DNA of 64,000 nucleotides, taken from contig NZ_CP104550.1 in NCBI RefSeq assembly GCF_025397995.1, positions 958,001 through 1,022,000 of the forward strand. Reading direction: 5' to 3'. Numbering within the stretch: the first letter of the stretch is position 1; every line of letters starts with the position of its first letter. This DNA comes from Methanothermobacter wolfeii (lineage in GTDB: Archaea > Methanobacteriota > Methanobacteria > Methanobacteriales > Methanothermobacteraceae). The translations under genes were made by a program, and so were the position numbers. Positions 1-9,152 of this stretch are shown here, piece after piece. The notes beneath the pieces were generated by a model, which did no database searches, was not told the origin of the DNA, and worked only from the letters and a program-made list of their open reading frames with translations.

Positions 1-28
1 CATATACATTCATGAGCCAGATATTACT

Positions 29-331
29 TCAGAACTCCTGCAGCAGGCTGAGAAAGGCTTCAGGATCCATACCATATATTCTGAGGGTCTTATGTCGGCT
101 TTTATGACCTGATATGATCTCAACATCTTTACCGCAAATCTTTGAGAACTCCTTCATGATCTCCCTGTTTGCCTTTCCCTTCTCAGGGGGTGATTTTACC
201 TTAACCACAAGTCTCTTTCTCCATTCATCATATGATGCTATTTCAAATCTTCCAGAACCCGGTGATACCTCAATATCCACCAGGAGATCATTCCCTGCCT
301 TTCTCAGAGCATCCAATGCTACAGGCTCCAT
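29..331 (-). CDS. DUF167 / UPF0235 (YggU-like) protein
   Basis: Small alpha/beta protein of the DUF167 family, found in all domains; its biochemical role is not established. The conserved core 'SPPEKGKANREIMKEF' followed by 'ISGHKSRHKTLRI' is the family signature. I chose the ATG at 331, giving 100 residues, close to the usual length. An in-frame upstream start at 412 would add 27 residues, but it lies upstream of a TATA-like element read leftward at 388-397, so it is unlikely to be in the transcript. The gene is transcribed away from the tRNA-Leu gene. No function is inferred from context. Confidence 0.85.
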   Translation of the reverse strand: MEPVALDALRKAGNDLLVDIEVSPGSGRFEIASYDEWRKRLVVKVKSPPEKGKANREIMKEFSKICGKDVEIISGHKSRHKTLRIYGMDPEAFLSLLQEF

Positions 332-387
332 ATTGATCCATCCAGATATTTGATCTGCTTGGTTTATGATAAAAATTTTACATGCCA

Positions 388-397
388 CGTATAAAAA
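388..397 (-). promoter_or_regulatory. TATA-like element for the DUF167 gene
   Basis: Read on the minus strand the sequence is GGTTTTTATACG, a plausible archaeal BRE/TATA. It sits about 60 bases upstream of the ATG at 331 and downstream of the alternative start at 412, supporting the shorter protein. Confidence 0.45.
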
Positions 398-419
398 CCT
401 GTGCCGGGGCACCGCAAAG

Positions 420-429
420 TTTAAATATA
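420..429 (+). promoter_or_regulatory. TATA box for tRNA-Leu
   Basis: TTTAAATATA preceded by purine-rich AAAG is a good archaeal BRE/TATA. It lies about 50 bases before the mature tRNA 5' end, leaving a short leader to be removed by RNase P. Confidence 0.6.
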
Positions 430-478
430 AAAATGTAGATACTTTGTTTCACTCCCCGATCAGCACTCATTCTCATAT

Positions 479-564
<86 letters not shown>

Positions 565-577
565 ATTCAAATACTAT

Positions 578-669
578 CATTAAGTGGGAAATAAAAAAAA
601 TGAAGTAACTATTTCTTGGACCAAACCATTAAGTCACAAATAAAAAAATTAAAGTAACTGTTTCTTTGA
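578..669. repeat. Imperfect tandem duplication, period 49 bp
   Basis: Two diverged copies begin CATTAAGT (578 and 627) and continue through an A-rich run to AAGTAACT.TTTCTT. They lie just downstream of tRNA-Leu in non-coding DNA. The A/T-rich runs could serve as transcription termination signals. Confidence 0.7.
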
Positions 670-714
670 TGAGCAGGAAAAAAATACCACAACAACTGTA
701 AATATCCAGGCAGC

Positions 715-1137
715 TCATTCAACTATTATCTCCACTGTAAGCTCCTTGCCCTCCATGAGATCCCTTACAAGTTCCTCGCTGAGATCACAGGCTGCCTTAT
801 CAGCCCCTATCATGAGGGTCCTGCCGCATATGTAACTGCTCCTGCGGCAGACAATATCGGTGGGATGGTCCAGGGTTAAGTCAGGGTGCCCGTAACCCCT
901 CACCTCATCGAATCCATTTTCAGTACGTAAAACGAGTCTTATCCTTGCAGAAGGATCCCTTATGGCCCTTTTAATTTCCTCAGGAATTGTTGATACTGAA
1001 TCAGATGATGAAACACCTATAATACAGTCGGCTGTTTTCCCTATCTGCGGGTCCACAGTAACCTCAAGGGTTGTCCTGTGCCTGGCAGAAACATTCGGAT
1101 GACCCCTAGCCCTCAGGGTATATCTCATCCCTCCCAC
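715..1137 (-). CDS. DUF371 family protein
   Basis: Conserved archaeal protein of unknown function. The N-terminal 'ARGHPNVSARHRTTLEVTVD' is the DUF371 signature, and the 140-residue length is normal for the family. The GTG start at 1137 is supported by GGAGGTG five to six bases upstream; an internal ATG at 1128 is an alternative. It is preceded by a 350-base gap and is apparently monocistronic. Confidence 0.85.
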   Translation of the reverse strand: MGGMRYTLRARGHPNVSARHRTTLEVTVDPQIGKTADCIIGVSSSDSVSTIPEEIKRAIRDPSARIRLVLRTENGFDEVRGYGHPDLTLDHPTDIVCRRSSYICGRTLMIGADKAACDLSEELVRDLMEGKELTVEIIVE

Positions 1138-1159
1138 TTAACCACCTCCAGAAACATGG

Positions 1160-1376
1160 GGTTTCTGCAGGGTTCAGAAACAGTTAAGAGACAGGACACA
1201 TCATTACACCTCCCCACAGGCCCCCACCTGGATAATTTTTCATTGAAGCGCGTCCTGCCACTTCCCTATGTGGGAAACTGATATTTCATTGCCCCATCAT
1301 TACCATGCTTATCACTGTTATCTAAAGCAACCATCTGCCACCACAAGGCATCACCCAGATTAACCCTGCAGAAACC
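1160..1376. repeat. 15-bp inverted repeat across the 1138-1485 gap
   Basis: GGTTTCTGCAGGGTT at 1160-1174 is perfectly complementary to 1362-1376. The left arm also overlaps a local hairpin, CAGAAAC (1149-1155) with GTTTCTG (1161-1167). I see no convincing gene in 1138-1485. An AT-rich stretch near 1398-1412 may be the promoter of the next gene. Confidence 0.6.
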
Positions 1377-1485
1377 AGAATAAGTTATTACCGATGAAAA
1401 ATATAAATTTTACTAAAACTTTCTTGCTGTGATAATACCATGGAAGAGTATTACTTCAACGGGAGCAGATTGACTTAATTGATAG

Positions 1486-1929
1486 ATGTCTGAACATGAT
1501 TATTATATGATTCATATGAAGGGTACATACTGCCTCATCATAAGGTCCGATGGATCAGAGATGGATGTGGGAAGGCTTGGTAGAAGGGTCTTCCAGAAGG
1601 GATTCTATGTCTATGTTGGTTCAGGTTTCGGTTCCCTTGAAGGACGGATAAGGAGGCACCTTAAGAAGGAAAAAAGGTTGAGGTGGCATATAGATTACCT
1701 TCTCAGGGAGGCTGTGGTTGAAAGGGTCCTCTATACCACAGATGAACGAAGACTTGAATGCACCATCTCAGAGAAGCTCCATGGTCCATCCTCAGTAACT
1801 GGCTTCGGGTGTTCGGACTGCCGGTGCAGCTCACACCTCCACTACTTCGAAAGCCTTGATGATGCTACAGGTGCCGTGCTTGAGGCAATGGAGGGCTCCG
1901 GCGCCAGGGTGAGTGAATGGAACCTGTGA
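1486..1929 (+). CDS. DUF123 / GIY-YIG-related protein
   Basis: Belongs to the archaeal DUF123 family, which is related to the GIY-YIG nuclease fold and is sometimes found fused to endonuclease III. The core is seen as 'KGTYCLIIR' (the GTY/GIY position), 'KGFYVYVGSGFG' (the YVG position) and 'RIRRHLKK', followed by 'RWHIDYLL'. A cysteine-rich segment 'FGCSDCRCSSHLHYF' lies near residues 107-121. A role in DNA processing or repair is inferred from the fold only. The ATG at 1486 has no clear Shine-Dalgarno site; the ATGs at 1507 and 1516 are also possible. Confidence 0.8.
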   Translation: MSEHDYYMIHMKGTYCLIIRSDGSEMDVGRLGRRVFQKGFYVYVGSGFGSLEGRIRRHLKKEKRLRWHIDYLLREAVVERVLYTTDERRLECTISEKLHGPSSVTGFGCSDCRCSSHLHYFESLDDATGAVLEAMEGSGARVSEWNL

Positions 1930-1952
1930 TCACATGCTCCAGACGCCCGGCA

Positions 1953-2123
1953 TCATGTCCTTAAAAGTTTAATGCCGGCGCCAAGCATCAGAACCCCAAA
2001 TATTAGCTTCAGGACAGAATACCATGGAGGCACGGGGCCGATGATGCCCCAGGGATAGAATGACAGACGGCCGGCAGAACAATCAGGACCCTGTAATGGC
2101 ATGGAATATGCCAAGCTGAACAT
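1953..2123 (-). CDS. Small membrane protein (56 aa), unrecognised
   Basis: Open frame of 56 codons starting at ATG 2123, with GGAG four bases upstream. It ends in a hydrophobic segment 'VLKLIFGVLMLGAGIKLL', a likely single membrane helix close to the C terminus. It lies 27 bases downstream of the NifH-like gene on the same strand, so it may be the last gene of that operon. The stop codon falls inside a short hairpin (CCGGCAT 1947-1953 / ATGCCGG 1972-1978). No family is recognised, and it could be a remnant of a larger membrane protein. Confidence 0.45.
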   Translation of the reverse strand: MFSLAYSMPLQGPDCSAGRLSFYPWGIIGPVPPWYSVLKLIFGVLMLGAGIKLLRT

Positions 2124-2150
2124 ATCTCTCCAAAAAACACCTCCCCATAA

Positions 2151-2954
2151 TTAATTATCCTTTGAATAAATGAATCTCCTGAAGAACTCCTCAAACTCGT
2201 CCTGATCCATGGGCTCGGGGACCGTGAAGTCTGTGTTACCATAGATTTCATCCGCAAGTTCCCTGTAAATAGCTGCCTGGTCTGAATCAGGAAACTTTTC
2301 AACAACAGTCTTTGCTTCAAGCTCGCTCTCCTGCACAAGGGGGCTTCTTGGAACAACACCGATAACCCTGGATCCTATCCTGGATGCGAAGGCCTCCACA
2401 ATCTTAACCTCATCCCTTATACCTCTGCAGTTACATATAACCCCGCCAAGTCTGCCCTTGAGCTTCCTTACACCCCTTGCAATGTTGTTTGCAGCATAGA
2501 GTGACATGTACTCACCTGATGTCACAATGTAGACTTCATCGGCAAATTCCTCCCTGAGGGGAACCGCGAATCCTCCGCAGACAACGTCCCCCAGCACATC
2601 ATAGATGATTATATCAGGGTCATCATCAAAGACACCCAGCCTCTCAAGGAGGTTCATTGCAACGATAACACCCCTCCCGGCACATCCCACACCCGGCTCA
2701 GGACCCCCGGATTCAACGCACCTCACACCACCAAAGCCCTCATGGACCACATCAGAAACATCAGGTTTCCGGTTCTCCTTCATGATATCGAGGACCGCAG
2801 GGATCCTCTGTCCATACAGGGTCCTGGTGGTGTCTGCCTTGGGGTCGCAGCCTATCACAAGGACCCTGTAGCTTGATGAGTAGGCTGCTGCCATGTTTGA
2901 TACGATGGTGGATTTGCCTATACCTCCCTTACCATAAATGGCTATCCTCTTCAT
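2151..2954 (-). CDS. cfbC: NifH-like ATPase, probable CfbC (F430 biosynthesis reductase)
   Basis: P-loop iron-sulfur ATPase of the NifH/BchL family. Visible are the Walker A '[10 protein letters not shown]', the switch region '[12 protein letters not shown]', and the two [4Fe-4S]-bridging cysteines in '[12 protein letters not shown]' and '[12 protein letters not shown]'. The 267 residues and the '[17 protein letters not shown]' style match the methanogen class known as NflH/CfbC. CfbC transfers electrons to CfbD to reduce and cyclise Ni-sirohydrochlorin a,c-diamide during coenzyme F430 synthesis. The nitrogenase or an uncharacterised NifH role is not excluded, since no partner (CfbD/NifD) is adjacent. 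The ATG at 2954 has AGGGTG upstream; a longer in-frame start at 2978 would overlap the preceding CBS gene. It is 13 bases downstream of the CBS gene, so likely co-transcribed. Confidence 0.75.
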   Translation of the reverse strand: MKRIAIYGKGGIGKSTIVSNMAAAYSSSYRVLVIGCDPKADTTRTLYGQRIPAVLDIMKENRKPDVSDVVHEGFGGVRCVESGGPEPGVGCAGRGVIVAMNLLERLGVFDDDPDIIIYDVLGDVVCGGFAVPLREEFADEVYIVTSGEYMSLYAANNIARGVRKLKGRLGGVICNCRGIRDEVKIVEAFASRIGSRVIGVVPRSPLVQESELEAKTVVEKFPDSDQAAIYRELADEIYGNTDFTVPEPMDQDEFEEFFRRFIYSKDN

Positions 2955-2967
2955 TGGCACACCCTGC

Positions 2968-3441
2968 TCACTTAACAAAGGCCCCTATAACATCTCCCCT
3001 TGTGATTATCCCTACAAGGTTTCCATCCTCATCAACAACAGGGAGCCTCTTTATATCATGCTTATCCATGAGTTCAGCTGCATCAGAGACAGATGCCTCG
3101 GGGGAGACCGTGATGACCTTCTCCTTCATTATCTCCTCAACAAGCATCACCGCAGCCTTCCTTATCCCCTTGGCTATCTCATCATACTCATGCTTCATTC
3201 TGATGGGAAGCTCCACAAGGTCCAGTGGGGATGGGAGTATAAGGTTGAGCCTTGGTGAATGGACCTCCAGGAGCCTCATTATATCCCCTTCACTTATTAT
3301 ACCCACAAGTTTCCCGTCATCATCAACAACAGGAGCCCCGCTGATCCTGTTCTCCCTGAGTACCCTGGCAGCCTCATGGATACTGTTCGTCCTCTTAACG
3401 GTTATAACATCACTCTGCATTGCATCCTTTACCTTTATCAT
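2968..3441 (-). CDS. Tandem CBS-domain protein
   Basis: 157 residues consisting of two CBS domains (about 1-75 and 85-157) and little else. The repeated signatures are '[22 protein letters not shown]' (first) and '[20 protein letters not shown]' (second), each described by its ends here. Such proteins bind adenine nucleotides or SAM and act as sensors or regulators of partner proteins. It is followed after 13 bases by the NifH-like gene, so a regulatory link with that ATPase is possible but unproven. Confidence 0.85.
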   Translation of the reverse strand: MIKVKDAMQSDVITVKRTNSIHEAARVLRENRISGAPVVDDDGKLVGIISEGDIMRLLEVHSPRLNLILPSPLDLVELPIRMKHEYDEIAKGIRKAAVMLVEEIMKEKVITVSPEASVSDAAELMDKHDIKRLPVVDEDGNLVGIITRGDVIGAFVK

Positions 3442-3551
3442 CTATTCACCCCATTAACAGTACTTTATCTGACCTGAAAAATAACAGTTTCCCTGCCGGA
3501 TATCCCCATGAAGCTGAAGATCAGTGAGCAGTGAAGTGGGTCATTGGGCTT

Positions 3552-3649
3552 TTCAGAGCCTCAAGGGCTGAAGAAGCATTAAACTGCTATAGACCGCACC
3601 AAGGGATAAATAAGATTATGAACCTTCAGAGCCTCAAGGGCTGAAGAAG
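3552..3649. repeat. 25-bp perfect direct repeat with hairpin potential, period 73 bp
   Basis: The same 25 bases (TTCAGAGCCTCAAGGGCTGA plus AGAAG) occur at 3552-3576 and 3625-3649, between the CBS gene and the U32 gene. The second copy, with its preceding C, has terminal CTTCAG/CTGAAG complementarity and can form a small hairpin. The region is otherwise non-coding. Confidence 0.85.
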
Positions 3650-3700
3650 TCATGGGAGGGCTGCGGCACCTCGAAAATAAAGAAAGGGTAAGCCCTGGGA

Positions 3701-4897
3701 TCATCCCCGGTCCCTTGGGACCCTCCTGTAGACCAGGTCCCCCTCCCTGACCCTCCCTGATACAAGGATCCCTGCATGTCCATCCTCAACCCTCTCCACA
3801 CTGCAGCCGTCTACCTGGATGGACTCAACCCTCTGTATCAGGGCGCCGGTGGTTCTGCCCTGGATTATTATCTCATCCCCCAGCTTTAGGGGTCTCCAGA
3901 GTCGCACCTCGGCCGCGCCTGCCTTCCGGTAGTAGTTCACAACCTCCCCAACATCGAGCTTAACATAATCCGAGACGTTGCCCGGACTCCCTGCCTCGGG
4001 CTCTGAGAAATAGAATCCCTTTCCAAGGCCCCTGTTAAACACCTTTTTAAGTTCCCGGAGCCACCTCTCCTCAAACCTCCATTCACCCTCAAGGTACCTG
4101 TCAACCGCCTCCCTGTACACACCCGTAACGGTCCCCACATAATCTGCGGGCCGGCCGCGCCCCTCTATCTTGAGGGCGGATACACCTGCATCCAGGAGCT
4201 CTGGGATGTGTTCAATCATGCAGAGGTCCCTGGGGCTTAGGAGGTAAGTTCTTATGTAACCTGAGGCATCTGTTTCAAGTTCAAACTCACCATCCTCGGA
4301 TACAAGCCTCCACTTCTTTCTGCATGGCTGCAGGCACTCGCCACAGTTGGCGCTCCTCCCATAGAGGTATGAGCTCAGGTAGCACCTCCCTGACAGGGCT
4401 GTGCAGAGGGCTCCATGGACAAAGACCTCCACCTCGATGGGTGATGATGATGCTATACCGGAGATCTCATTAAGGGAAAGTTCCCTTGACAGTATAACCC
4501 TTGACACACCCATATCCTTCAGTACATGGAGGCTGCGGGTGTTTGATATGTTTGCCTGGACACTCACATGGACATCCAGACCGTTATCTGCTGCAAGGTC
4601 AACTGCTGCAAGGTCAGATGCTATGACAGCATCCACACCGGCAGAATGAAGTTCAGGGAGTATGAGTTCAAGCCTCTCAACATCCTCATCCCTGAGGGAG
4701 GTGTTGGTGCATACATAGAGCCGTGCACCGTAACCATGGGCCCTCTCAACGGCCTCCTCTATCTCATGGACCGTGAAGTTCCCTGCCCTTGCCCTCATAT
4801 TGCAGCCCTCCAGGCCAAGGTAGACAGCATCAGCACCTGCCTTCAGGGCAGCCATGAGGGAGGGGAAGTCTCCTGCAGGTGATAGAAGTTCAGGCAT
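3701..4897 (-). CDS. Peptidase U32 family protein
   Basis: U32 ('collagenase-like') family protein. Bacterial relatives are tRNA or rRNA hydroxylation factors (TrhP, RlhA), so a role in RNA modification is more likely than proteolysis. The N terminus 'MPELLSPAGDFPSLMAALKA' and 'GADAVYLG' are typical. The family Cys cluster is visible in 'FVHGALCTALSGRCYLS' and 'SANCGECLQPCRKKW', likely metal or Fe-S ligands. A C-terminal beta domain follows residue 310. I use the ATG at 4897, where family similarity begins. An ATG at 4933, overlapping the end of purF with AAGGTC just upstream, is the alternative. Last gene of the Sm-L37e-Toprim-purF-U32 operon. Confidence 0.85.
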   Translation of the reverse strand: MPELLSPAGDFPSLMAALKAGADAVYLGLEGCNMRARAGNFTVHEIEEAVERAHGYGARLYVCTNTSLRDEDVERLELILPELHSAGVDAVIASDLAAVDLAADNGLDVHVSVQANISNTRSLHVLKDMGVSRVILSRELSLNEISGIASSSPIEVEVFVHGALCTALSGRCYLSSYLYGRSANCGECLQPCRKKWRLVSEDGEFELETDASGYIRTYLLSPRDLCMIEHIPELLDAGVSALKIEGRGRPADYVGTVTGVYREAVDRYLEGEWRFEERWLRELKKVFNRGLGKGFYFSEPEAGSPGNVSDYVKLDVGEVVNYYRKAGAAEVRLWRPLKLGDEIIIQGRTTGALIQRVESIQVDGCSVERVEDGHAGILVSGRVREGDLVYRRVPRDRG

Positions 4898-4923
4898 GGT
4901 AACCACAGATTCATGTGAAAGAA

Positions 4924-6327
4924 TCAGAGGCATGACCTTACTGACTCGTATTCCCTGATATTCCTGGGGAGGGGTGTGGGGTAGTCGCCGTCAAGGCATC
5001 CGGTGCAGAGGAAGCCCTTCTTGATACCTATGCATTCAACCAGGGATTCTATGCTGAGGTAGCCCAGTGAGTCAACACCTATAATCTTCCTTATCTCCTC
5101 AACATCCCTGTCGGATGCTATAAGTTCCCTCTTGGTTGCCATTGCTATACCGTAGTAGCATGGGGACTTTATGGGTGGACATCCTATCCTCAGGTGTATC
5201 TCCTCTGCCCCCGCATCCCTTATGATATCGATGAGGGCCCTTGAGGTGGTCCCCCTCACAATACTGTCATCCACAAGGACTATCCTTTTACCCTCAAGTT
5301 CAGACCTTATGGGGTTCATCTTGAGTTTAACCGCGGTTTCACGCTCCTCCTGTGTGGGCATTATGAAGGTGCGGCCAACGTACCTGTTCTTGATGAGGCC
5401 CTCCCCGTAGGGTATCCCTGAGATCCTTGAATAGCCGATAGCAGCAGGTATTGATGAATCAGGGACCGGGACAACCACGTCTGCATCGGCGGGGTGCTCC
5501 CTGTAGAGGGCCTCCCCGATGTTCAGGCGGACCCTGTAAACGTTACGGCCATCGATGACACTGTCCGGGCGTGCGAAGTACACGTATTCAAACATGCAGT
5601 GGGCCCTCCGTGTGTCCGGTGCATTGGCAACCCAGTGGGAGTTTCCCCTGTTGAGGTGGAGTATCTCCCCTGGCTGGACATCCCTCACGTGTTCGGCTCC
5701 TATAACATCAAAGGCCACGGTCTCTGATGCCACCATCTGCACGGGTCCCTTCCTTGCAAAGGCCAGGGGCTTTATACCCACAGGGTCCCTTACAACGTAG
5801 AGGTCATCATTCAGGAGCACCACAAGTGAATAGGAGCCTATGAGCTGCTCTGAAACCCGCTTTATCGCCCCCACCATGTTAGGGTTTTTATCGTATTCCC
5901 TGCTCAGGAGGTGGCAGATCACCTCAGAATCTGTTGTTGATATGAAGCTGTGGCCTTCATCCTCCAGTTCAGCCCTTAGCTCCATTGAATTGATTATGTC
6001 TCCATTGTGGGCTATTGCTATCCTTCCTCCCTGGAATTCGCTCCAGAATGGCTGTGAATTTTCAATCCTTGACTTTCCAGTGGTTGAATAGCGGACATGT
6101 CCTATACCCACACTTCCCCTGAGCTCTGCGAGTTTCTCAGGGTCAAAGACGTCGCAGACAAGCCCCATGCCCCTGTGGGTCCGCATCTCATCACCGTCAA
6201 AGGTTGAAATTCCTGCAGATTCCTGTCCGCGGTGCTGGAGTGCGTAGAGTGCATAGTATATCTGGGAGGCCACGTTGATGTTCTTATCTGCTGAGTAAAT
6301 CCCTACAATACCGCATTTATCTCTCAC
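4924..6327 (-). CDS. purF: Amidophosphoribosyltransferase
   Basis: First committed enzyme of purine synthesis: PRPP + glutamine + water gives 5-phosphoribosylamine. N-terminal Ntn glutaminase domain begins '[11 protein letters not shown]', where the Cys is the nucleophile exposed after processing. Conserved '[12 protein letters not shown]' and 'GHVRYSTTG' follow. The C-terminal phosphoribosyltransferase domain has the PRPP loop '[14 protein letters not shown]' near residue 350. Late cysteines ('[17 protein letters not shown]') match Fe-S-type PurF. I chose GTG at 6327, with GGGAG upstream and the catalytic Cys near the N terminus. A GTG at 6363 overlapping the Toprim gene stop would add 12 residues. 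Confidence 0.95.
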   Translation of the reverse strand: MRDKCGIVGIYSADKNINVASQIYYALYALQHRGQESAGISTFDGDEMRTHRGMGLVCDVFDPEKLAELRGSVGIGHVRYSTTGKSRIENSQPFWSEFQGGRIAIAHNGDIINSMELRAELEDEGHSFISTTDSEVICHLLSREYDKNPNMVGAIKRVSEQLIGSYSLVVLLNDDLYVVRDPVGIKPLAFARKGPVQMVASETVAFDVIGAEHVRDVQPGEILHLNRGNSHWVANAPDTRRAHCMFEYVYFARPDSVIDGRNVYRVRLNIGEALYREHPADADVVVPVPDSSIPAAIGYSRISGIPYGEGLIKNRYVGRTFIMPTQEERETAVKLKMNPIRSELEGKRIVLVDDSIVRGTTSRALIDIIRDAGAEEIHLRIGCPPIKSPCYYGIAMATKRELIASDRDVEEIRKIIGVDSLGYLSIESLVECIGIKKGFLCTGCLDGDYPTPLPRNIREYESVRSCL

Positions 6328-6359
6328 TTTAGATTCTCCCTGCAAGAAGGTTTTTAGGG

Positions 6360-7205
6360 TCACTCCGGTGATTCATCATCCTTCTCAACAAAAACCAGAG
6401 CTGATTTGATAATCCTGAGCCATTCAATGGCATCATCCCGTGATGGTGCTGCAATGGATCCCTGACCCATTATAATGCCATCGGGTTTTATATGGTCCGT
6501 TACAAAATAAATCCTTTCAAGGTCCCCTGGATCCTCATCAAAGGCCTCATTCCAGAGTTCCCTTATTGAAAAGGTTTCAAGAAGATTCTTTTCTTCAATT
6601 TCAGAAAAACGAGTTTTGAGCTCAGAGTACTGTTCCTCAAGGGCCCTGAGTTTTTCCCTGACCCCCATCAGTTCATCCTTAAGGGAATTCAGAGTCGCCC
6701 TCTCAGTCTCGATTTCATCCCTGAGTCTCTTATTTTCCTCTTTAAGGGCGCTGTTTTCAGAGGATAACTCCTCTAACTTCCCATTGCACTCATTGAGCGC
6801 ATGCTCCATGTCCCTCAGGTCCTTTACACCTGAAATTGTATGGAGCCCGGCCCTTATGATGGCGTTTTCTATTTCTTCCCTTATGAGTTCCGGGTCGAGG
6901 TATTCCACGTCGTGACCGTAGGGGAGTTTCATCCTTTCAATGTGCCCGACAATACCCTTCAGGGCTTCGCGGAATTTATCTGCAAGTTCTCTTCCTGTCT
7001 GATCAACATCTGTTGCTATAAGGACTATATCAGCGCCCTCAACCGCCTTCATGGCAATCTCGAGGCTTGTTGTCGGCACTATGGATGAGACAGTTATATG
7101 GTACTTTGCCCCGAGGGATACCTTCTGGAGCGCCCTTGAAACGCTCTCAACATCAGAGGCTCCCTCAACGATTATCCGCACATCAACAGGGCCCTTATTA
7201 TCCAT
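6360..7205 (-). CDS. Toprim-domain / coiled-coil protein
   Basis: Residues 1-115 look like a Toprim fold: '[15 protein letters not shown]' carries the catalytic-type Glu and '[16 protein letters not shown]' the DxD motif that binds Mg. Residues about 125-215 are a long charged coiled coil rich in Glu, Lys and Leu. Residues 215-281 form a separate C-terminal domain. Toprim domains occur in primases, topoisomerases, OLD nucleases and RNase M5; which of these activities applies is unknown. The start ATG directly follows the L37e stop and the 3' end abuts purF, so translation is probably coupled. Confidence 0.75.
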   Translation of the reverse strand: MDNKGPVDVRIIVEGASDVESVSRALQKVSLGAKYHITVSSIVPTTSLEIAMKAVEGADIVLIATDVDQTGRELADKFREALKGIVGHIERMKLPYGHDVEYLDPELIREEIENAIIRAGLHTISGVKDLRDMEHALNECNGKLEELSSENSALKEENKRLRDEIETERATLNSLKDELMGVREKLRALEEQYSELKTRFSEIEEKNLLETFSIRELWNEAFDEDPGDLERIYFVTDHIKPDGIIMGQGSIAAPSRDDAIEWLRIIKSALVFVEKDDESPE

Positions 7206-7388
7206 TTATTTCAACCTTTGGCCTGTAATTTTCTTGTTCTGCCAGTTATAACGCCTTATACGGCTTGATCTTCCAAAGCCACAGGCGGCGCAGACCTTCT
7301 TACGCACGTGGTATGAGTTTTTACCGCAGCGTCTGCATCTTATATGAAGATTCTTATTACGCTTACCAAATGATGGAGTACCTTTCAT
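7206..7388 (-). CDS. rpl37e: 50S ribosomal protein L37e
   Basis: 60-residue zinc-ribbon ribosomal protein of the large subunit. It has the typical N terminus '[11 protein letters not shown]' and four zinc ligands in '[10 protein letters not shown]' and 'CAACGFG', followed by a basic tail. It sits directly downstream of the Sm protein gene, an arrangement common in archaea. Confidence 0.97.
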   Translation of the reverse strand: MKGTPSFGKRNKNLHIRCRRCGKNSYHVRKKVCAACGFGRSSRIRRYNWQNKKITGQRLK

Positions 7389-7458
7389 CTTTTAATCCTC
7401 CTAAAACAAGTTCCATTAATGTAAAATTCAGTCTTCCTCAGATATAAATTAGCGTCCC

Positions 7459-7704
<246 letters not shown>

Positions 7705-7730
7705 CTATCCTTAGATTAAGATCTGCCAAG

Positions 7731-7742
7731 ATTATATTTAAA
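7731..7742 (-). promoter_or_regulatory. Promoter of the Sm-L37e-purF operon
   Basis: On the minus strand AGGTTTAAATATAAT is a strong archaeal BRE/TATA, 27-38 bases upstream of the GTG start at 7704, implying a very short leader. Confidence 0.65.
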
Positions 7743-7919
7743 CCTAACTGGACATCTGAAATCTTGCGGTCAGATACTCCATTTTTCTATTCTAATAGTA
7801 TATATAGGTTTCTTACCCCCAGGACCCATAGATCTGCCATGTGTGGGTAAACTGATTTTAATCACCTTAAACATATAATGGTATAATCTGTTTGCCTGTG
7901 AAATCTACAGTGAAAGGGT

Positions 7920-8402
7920 GTGAATGTGAAGGTAAGAAAGAGGTATCATCTGAAGAAAAAGAAGCTCAGGGAGATTAAGGAAGGGCTCGGTGACTATGCC
8001 GGGATAATACCCGACAGGGCCACCGTTGAGATCCTGGAAACCGATGATGAAAACCTGATCCTGGTGGATGGCAGGCCCATGGTCATGCTCATCGATGATA
8101 AACCCTTCCCCACACTGAAGGGTGCCCTTGGAACTGAAATTAAGAAGGGCTACGTTGTGGTTGACATGGGCGCTGTGAGGTTCCTTGCAAACGGAGCCGA
8201 TGTTATGAGCCCTGGTATCGTTGATGCTGACCCCATGATAGGGGAGAATGACACGGTCATCGTGGTTGATGAGAAACACCGCAAACCCCTCGCAGTGGGT
8301 ATAAGCCTTATGAGCGGGCCTGAAATGGTTGAGAAGGATTCAGGGAAAGCCGTTAAAACCATACACTATATAGGGGATAGGATCTGGAATCTGGAGGTCT
8401 GA
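7920..8402 (+). CDS. PUA-domain RNA-binding protein
   Basis: 160-residue archaeal protein with a basic N terminus ('[18 protein letters not shown]'), a middle domain, and a C-terminal PUA domain around residues 75-155 ('[20 protein letters not shown]', 'SPGIVDAD', '[10 protein letters not shown]'-like segment). This layout is shared by archaeal MCT-1-like proteins. Binding to tRNA, rRNA or the small ribosomal subunit is likely, but the target is unknown. GTG at 7920 is assumed; GTG at 7926 is possible. It is separated from arfB by only two bases. Confidence 0.85.
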   Translation: MNVKVRKRYHLKKKKLREIKEGLGDYAGIIPDRATVEILETDDENLILVDGRPMVMLIDDKPFPTLKGALGTEIKKGYVVVDMGAVRFLANGADVMSPGIVDADPMIGENDTVIVVDEKHRKPLAVGISLMSGPEMVEKDSGKAVKTIHYIGDRIWNLEV

Positions 8403-8404
8403 AG

Positions 8405-9100
8405 GTGGTTCGGCTGAACCTTGACGCGGGGAACATCCTCTCAGAGAAGGTCCACAGGATAGGTGTGATTGCACTGGGCTCCCACCTTGAAAACCATGGC
8501 CCTGCACTCCCCATTGACACCGACTCCAAGATAGCATCATACATAGCCCTTGAGGCTGCTCTGCGCACAGGAGCAAGGTTCCTGGGTGTGATCTACGGTG
8601 CGGCAGAGTTCCCCTACGTTAAACATGGAATCCACATGGAACCGGAGGAACTGGTTGAGAAGGAACTCAAACCGACTCTCAGGAAGGCCAGAAGACTCCT
8701 GAAGCTTGATGCCGTGGTTATCGTGAATGCCCACGGCGGTAACGACCTTGAAGATTACATGGAGGACCTCATGGAGGAACTGGACCTTGAGATCGTCTGG
8801 AACAGCAGGATGGTTGAAATTGAGGGCCCCCATGCAGGAAGCGGTGAGTTATCCGCAGGTTTAATCCTTGGAATTGCGGATTTAGGAAGGCTGGATGAAT
8901 GCAGACCCGAACTTTACCCTGAAATAGGGATGATAGGCCTTAAGGAGGCCCGTGAATCTAACAGGGAAATTGACCGGGCTGCGAGGACCTGTGAAAAGGA
9001 GGGTATAAACCCTGACCCTGTCCTCGGCCAGAGGCTGCTTGAAGATGCTGTTGAGAGTGCTGTAAGGGATATAAAGAACCTTCTTGACCTTATTGACTGA
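8405..9100 (+). CDS. arfB: FAPy deformylase ArfB (creatininase family)
   Basis: Member of the creatininase family matching archaeal ArfB. This enzyme removes formate from 2-amino-5-formylamino-6-ribosylaminopyrimidin-4(3H)-one 5'-phosphate, the second step of archaeal riboflavin and F420 (FO) precursor synthesis. Metal ligands are expected in 'GSHLENHGPALPIDTDSK' (Glu, His, Asp) and 'VNAHGGND', and in the later 'GPHAGSGE'. 231 residues is the normal length. GTG start with overlap-like spacing to the PUA gene. Confidence 0.85.
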   Translation: MVRLNLDAGNILSEKVHRIGVIALGSHLENHGPALPIDTDSKIASYIALEAALRTGARFLGVIYGAAEFPYVKHGIHMEPEELVEKELKPTLRKARRLLKLDAVVIVNAHGGNDLEDYMEDLMEELDLEIVWNSRMVEIEGPHAGSGELSAGLILGIADLGRLDECRPELYPEIGMIGLKEARESNREIDRAARTCEKEGINPDPVLGQRLLEDAVESAVRDIKNLLDLID

Positions 9101-9152
9101 AAGGAATCTAGGCCACTCCGATGTCATCGGAGGGTCCGTTGAATACAGCTTC

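Noticed and set aside
578-669. A-rich repeats after tRNA-Leu as an attachment site or CRISPR
   Set aside because: Only two imperfect units without spacers, no integrase or tRNA 3' fragment nearby.
2151-2954. True nitrogenase reductase NifH
   Set aside because: No nifD, nifK or P-II-type nif genes adjacent, and the sequence resembles the NflH/CfbC group.
3552-3649. CRISPR-like repeat pair
   Set aside because: Only two copies with 48 bases between them and no cas genes in the window.
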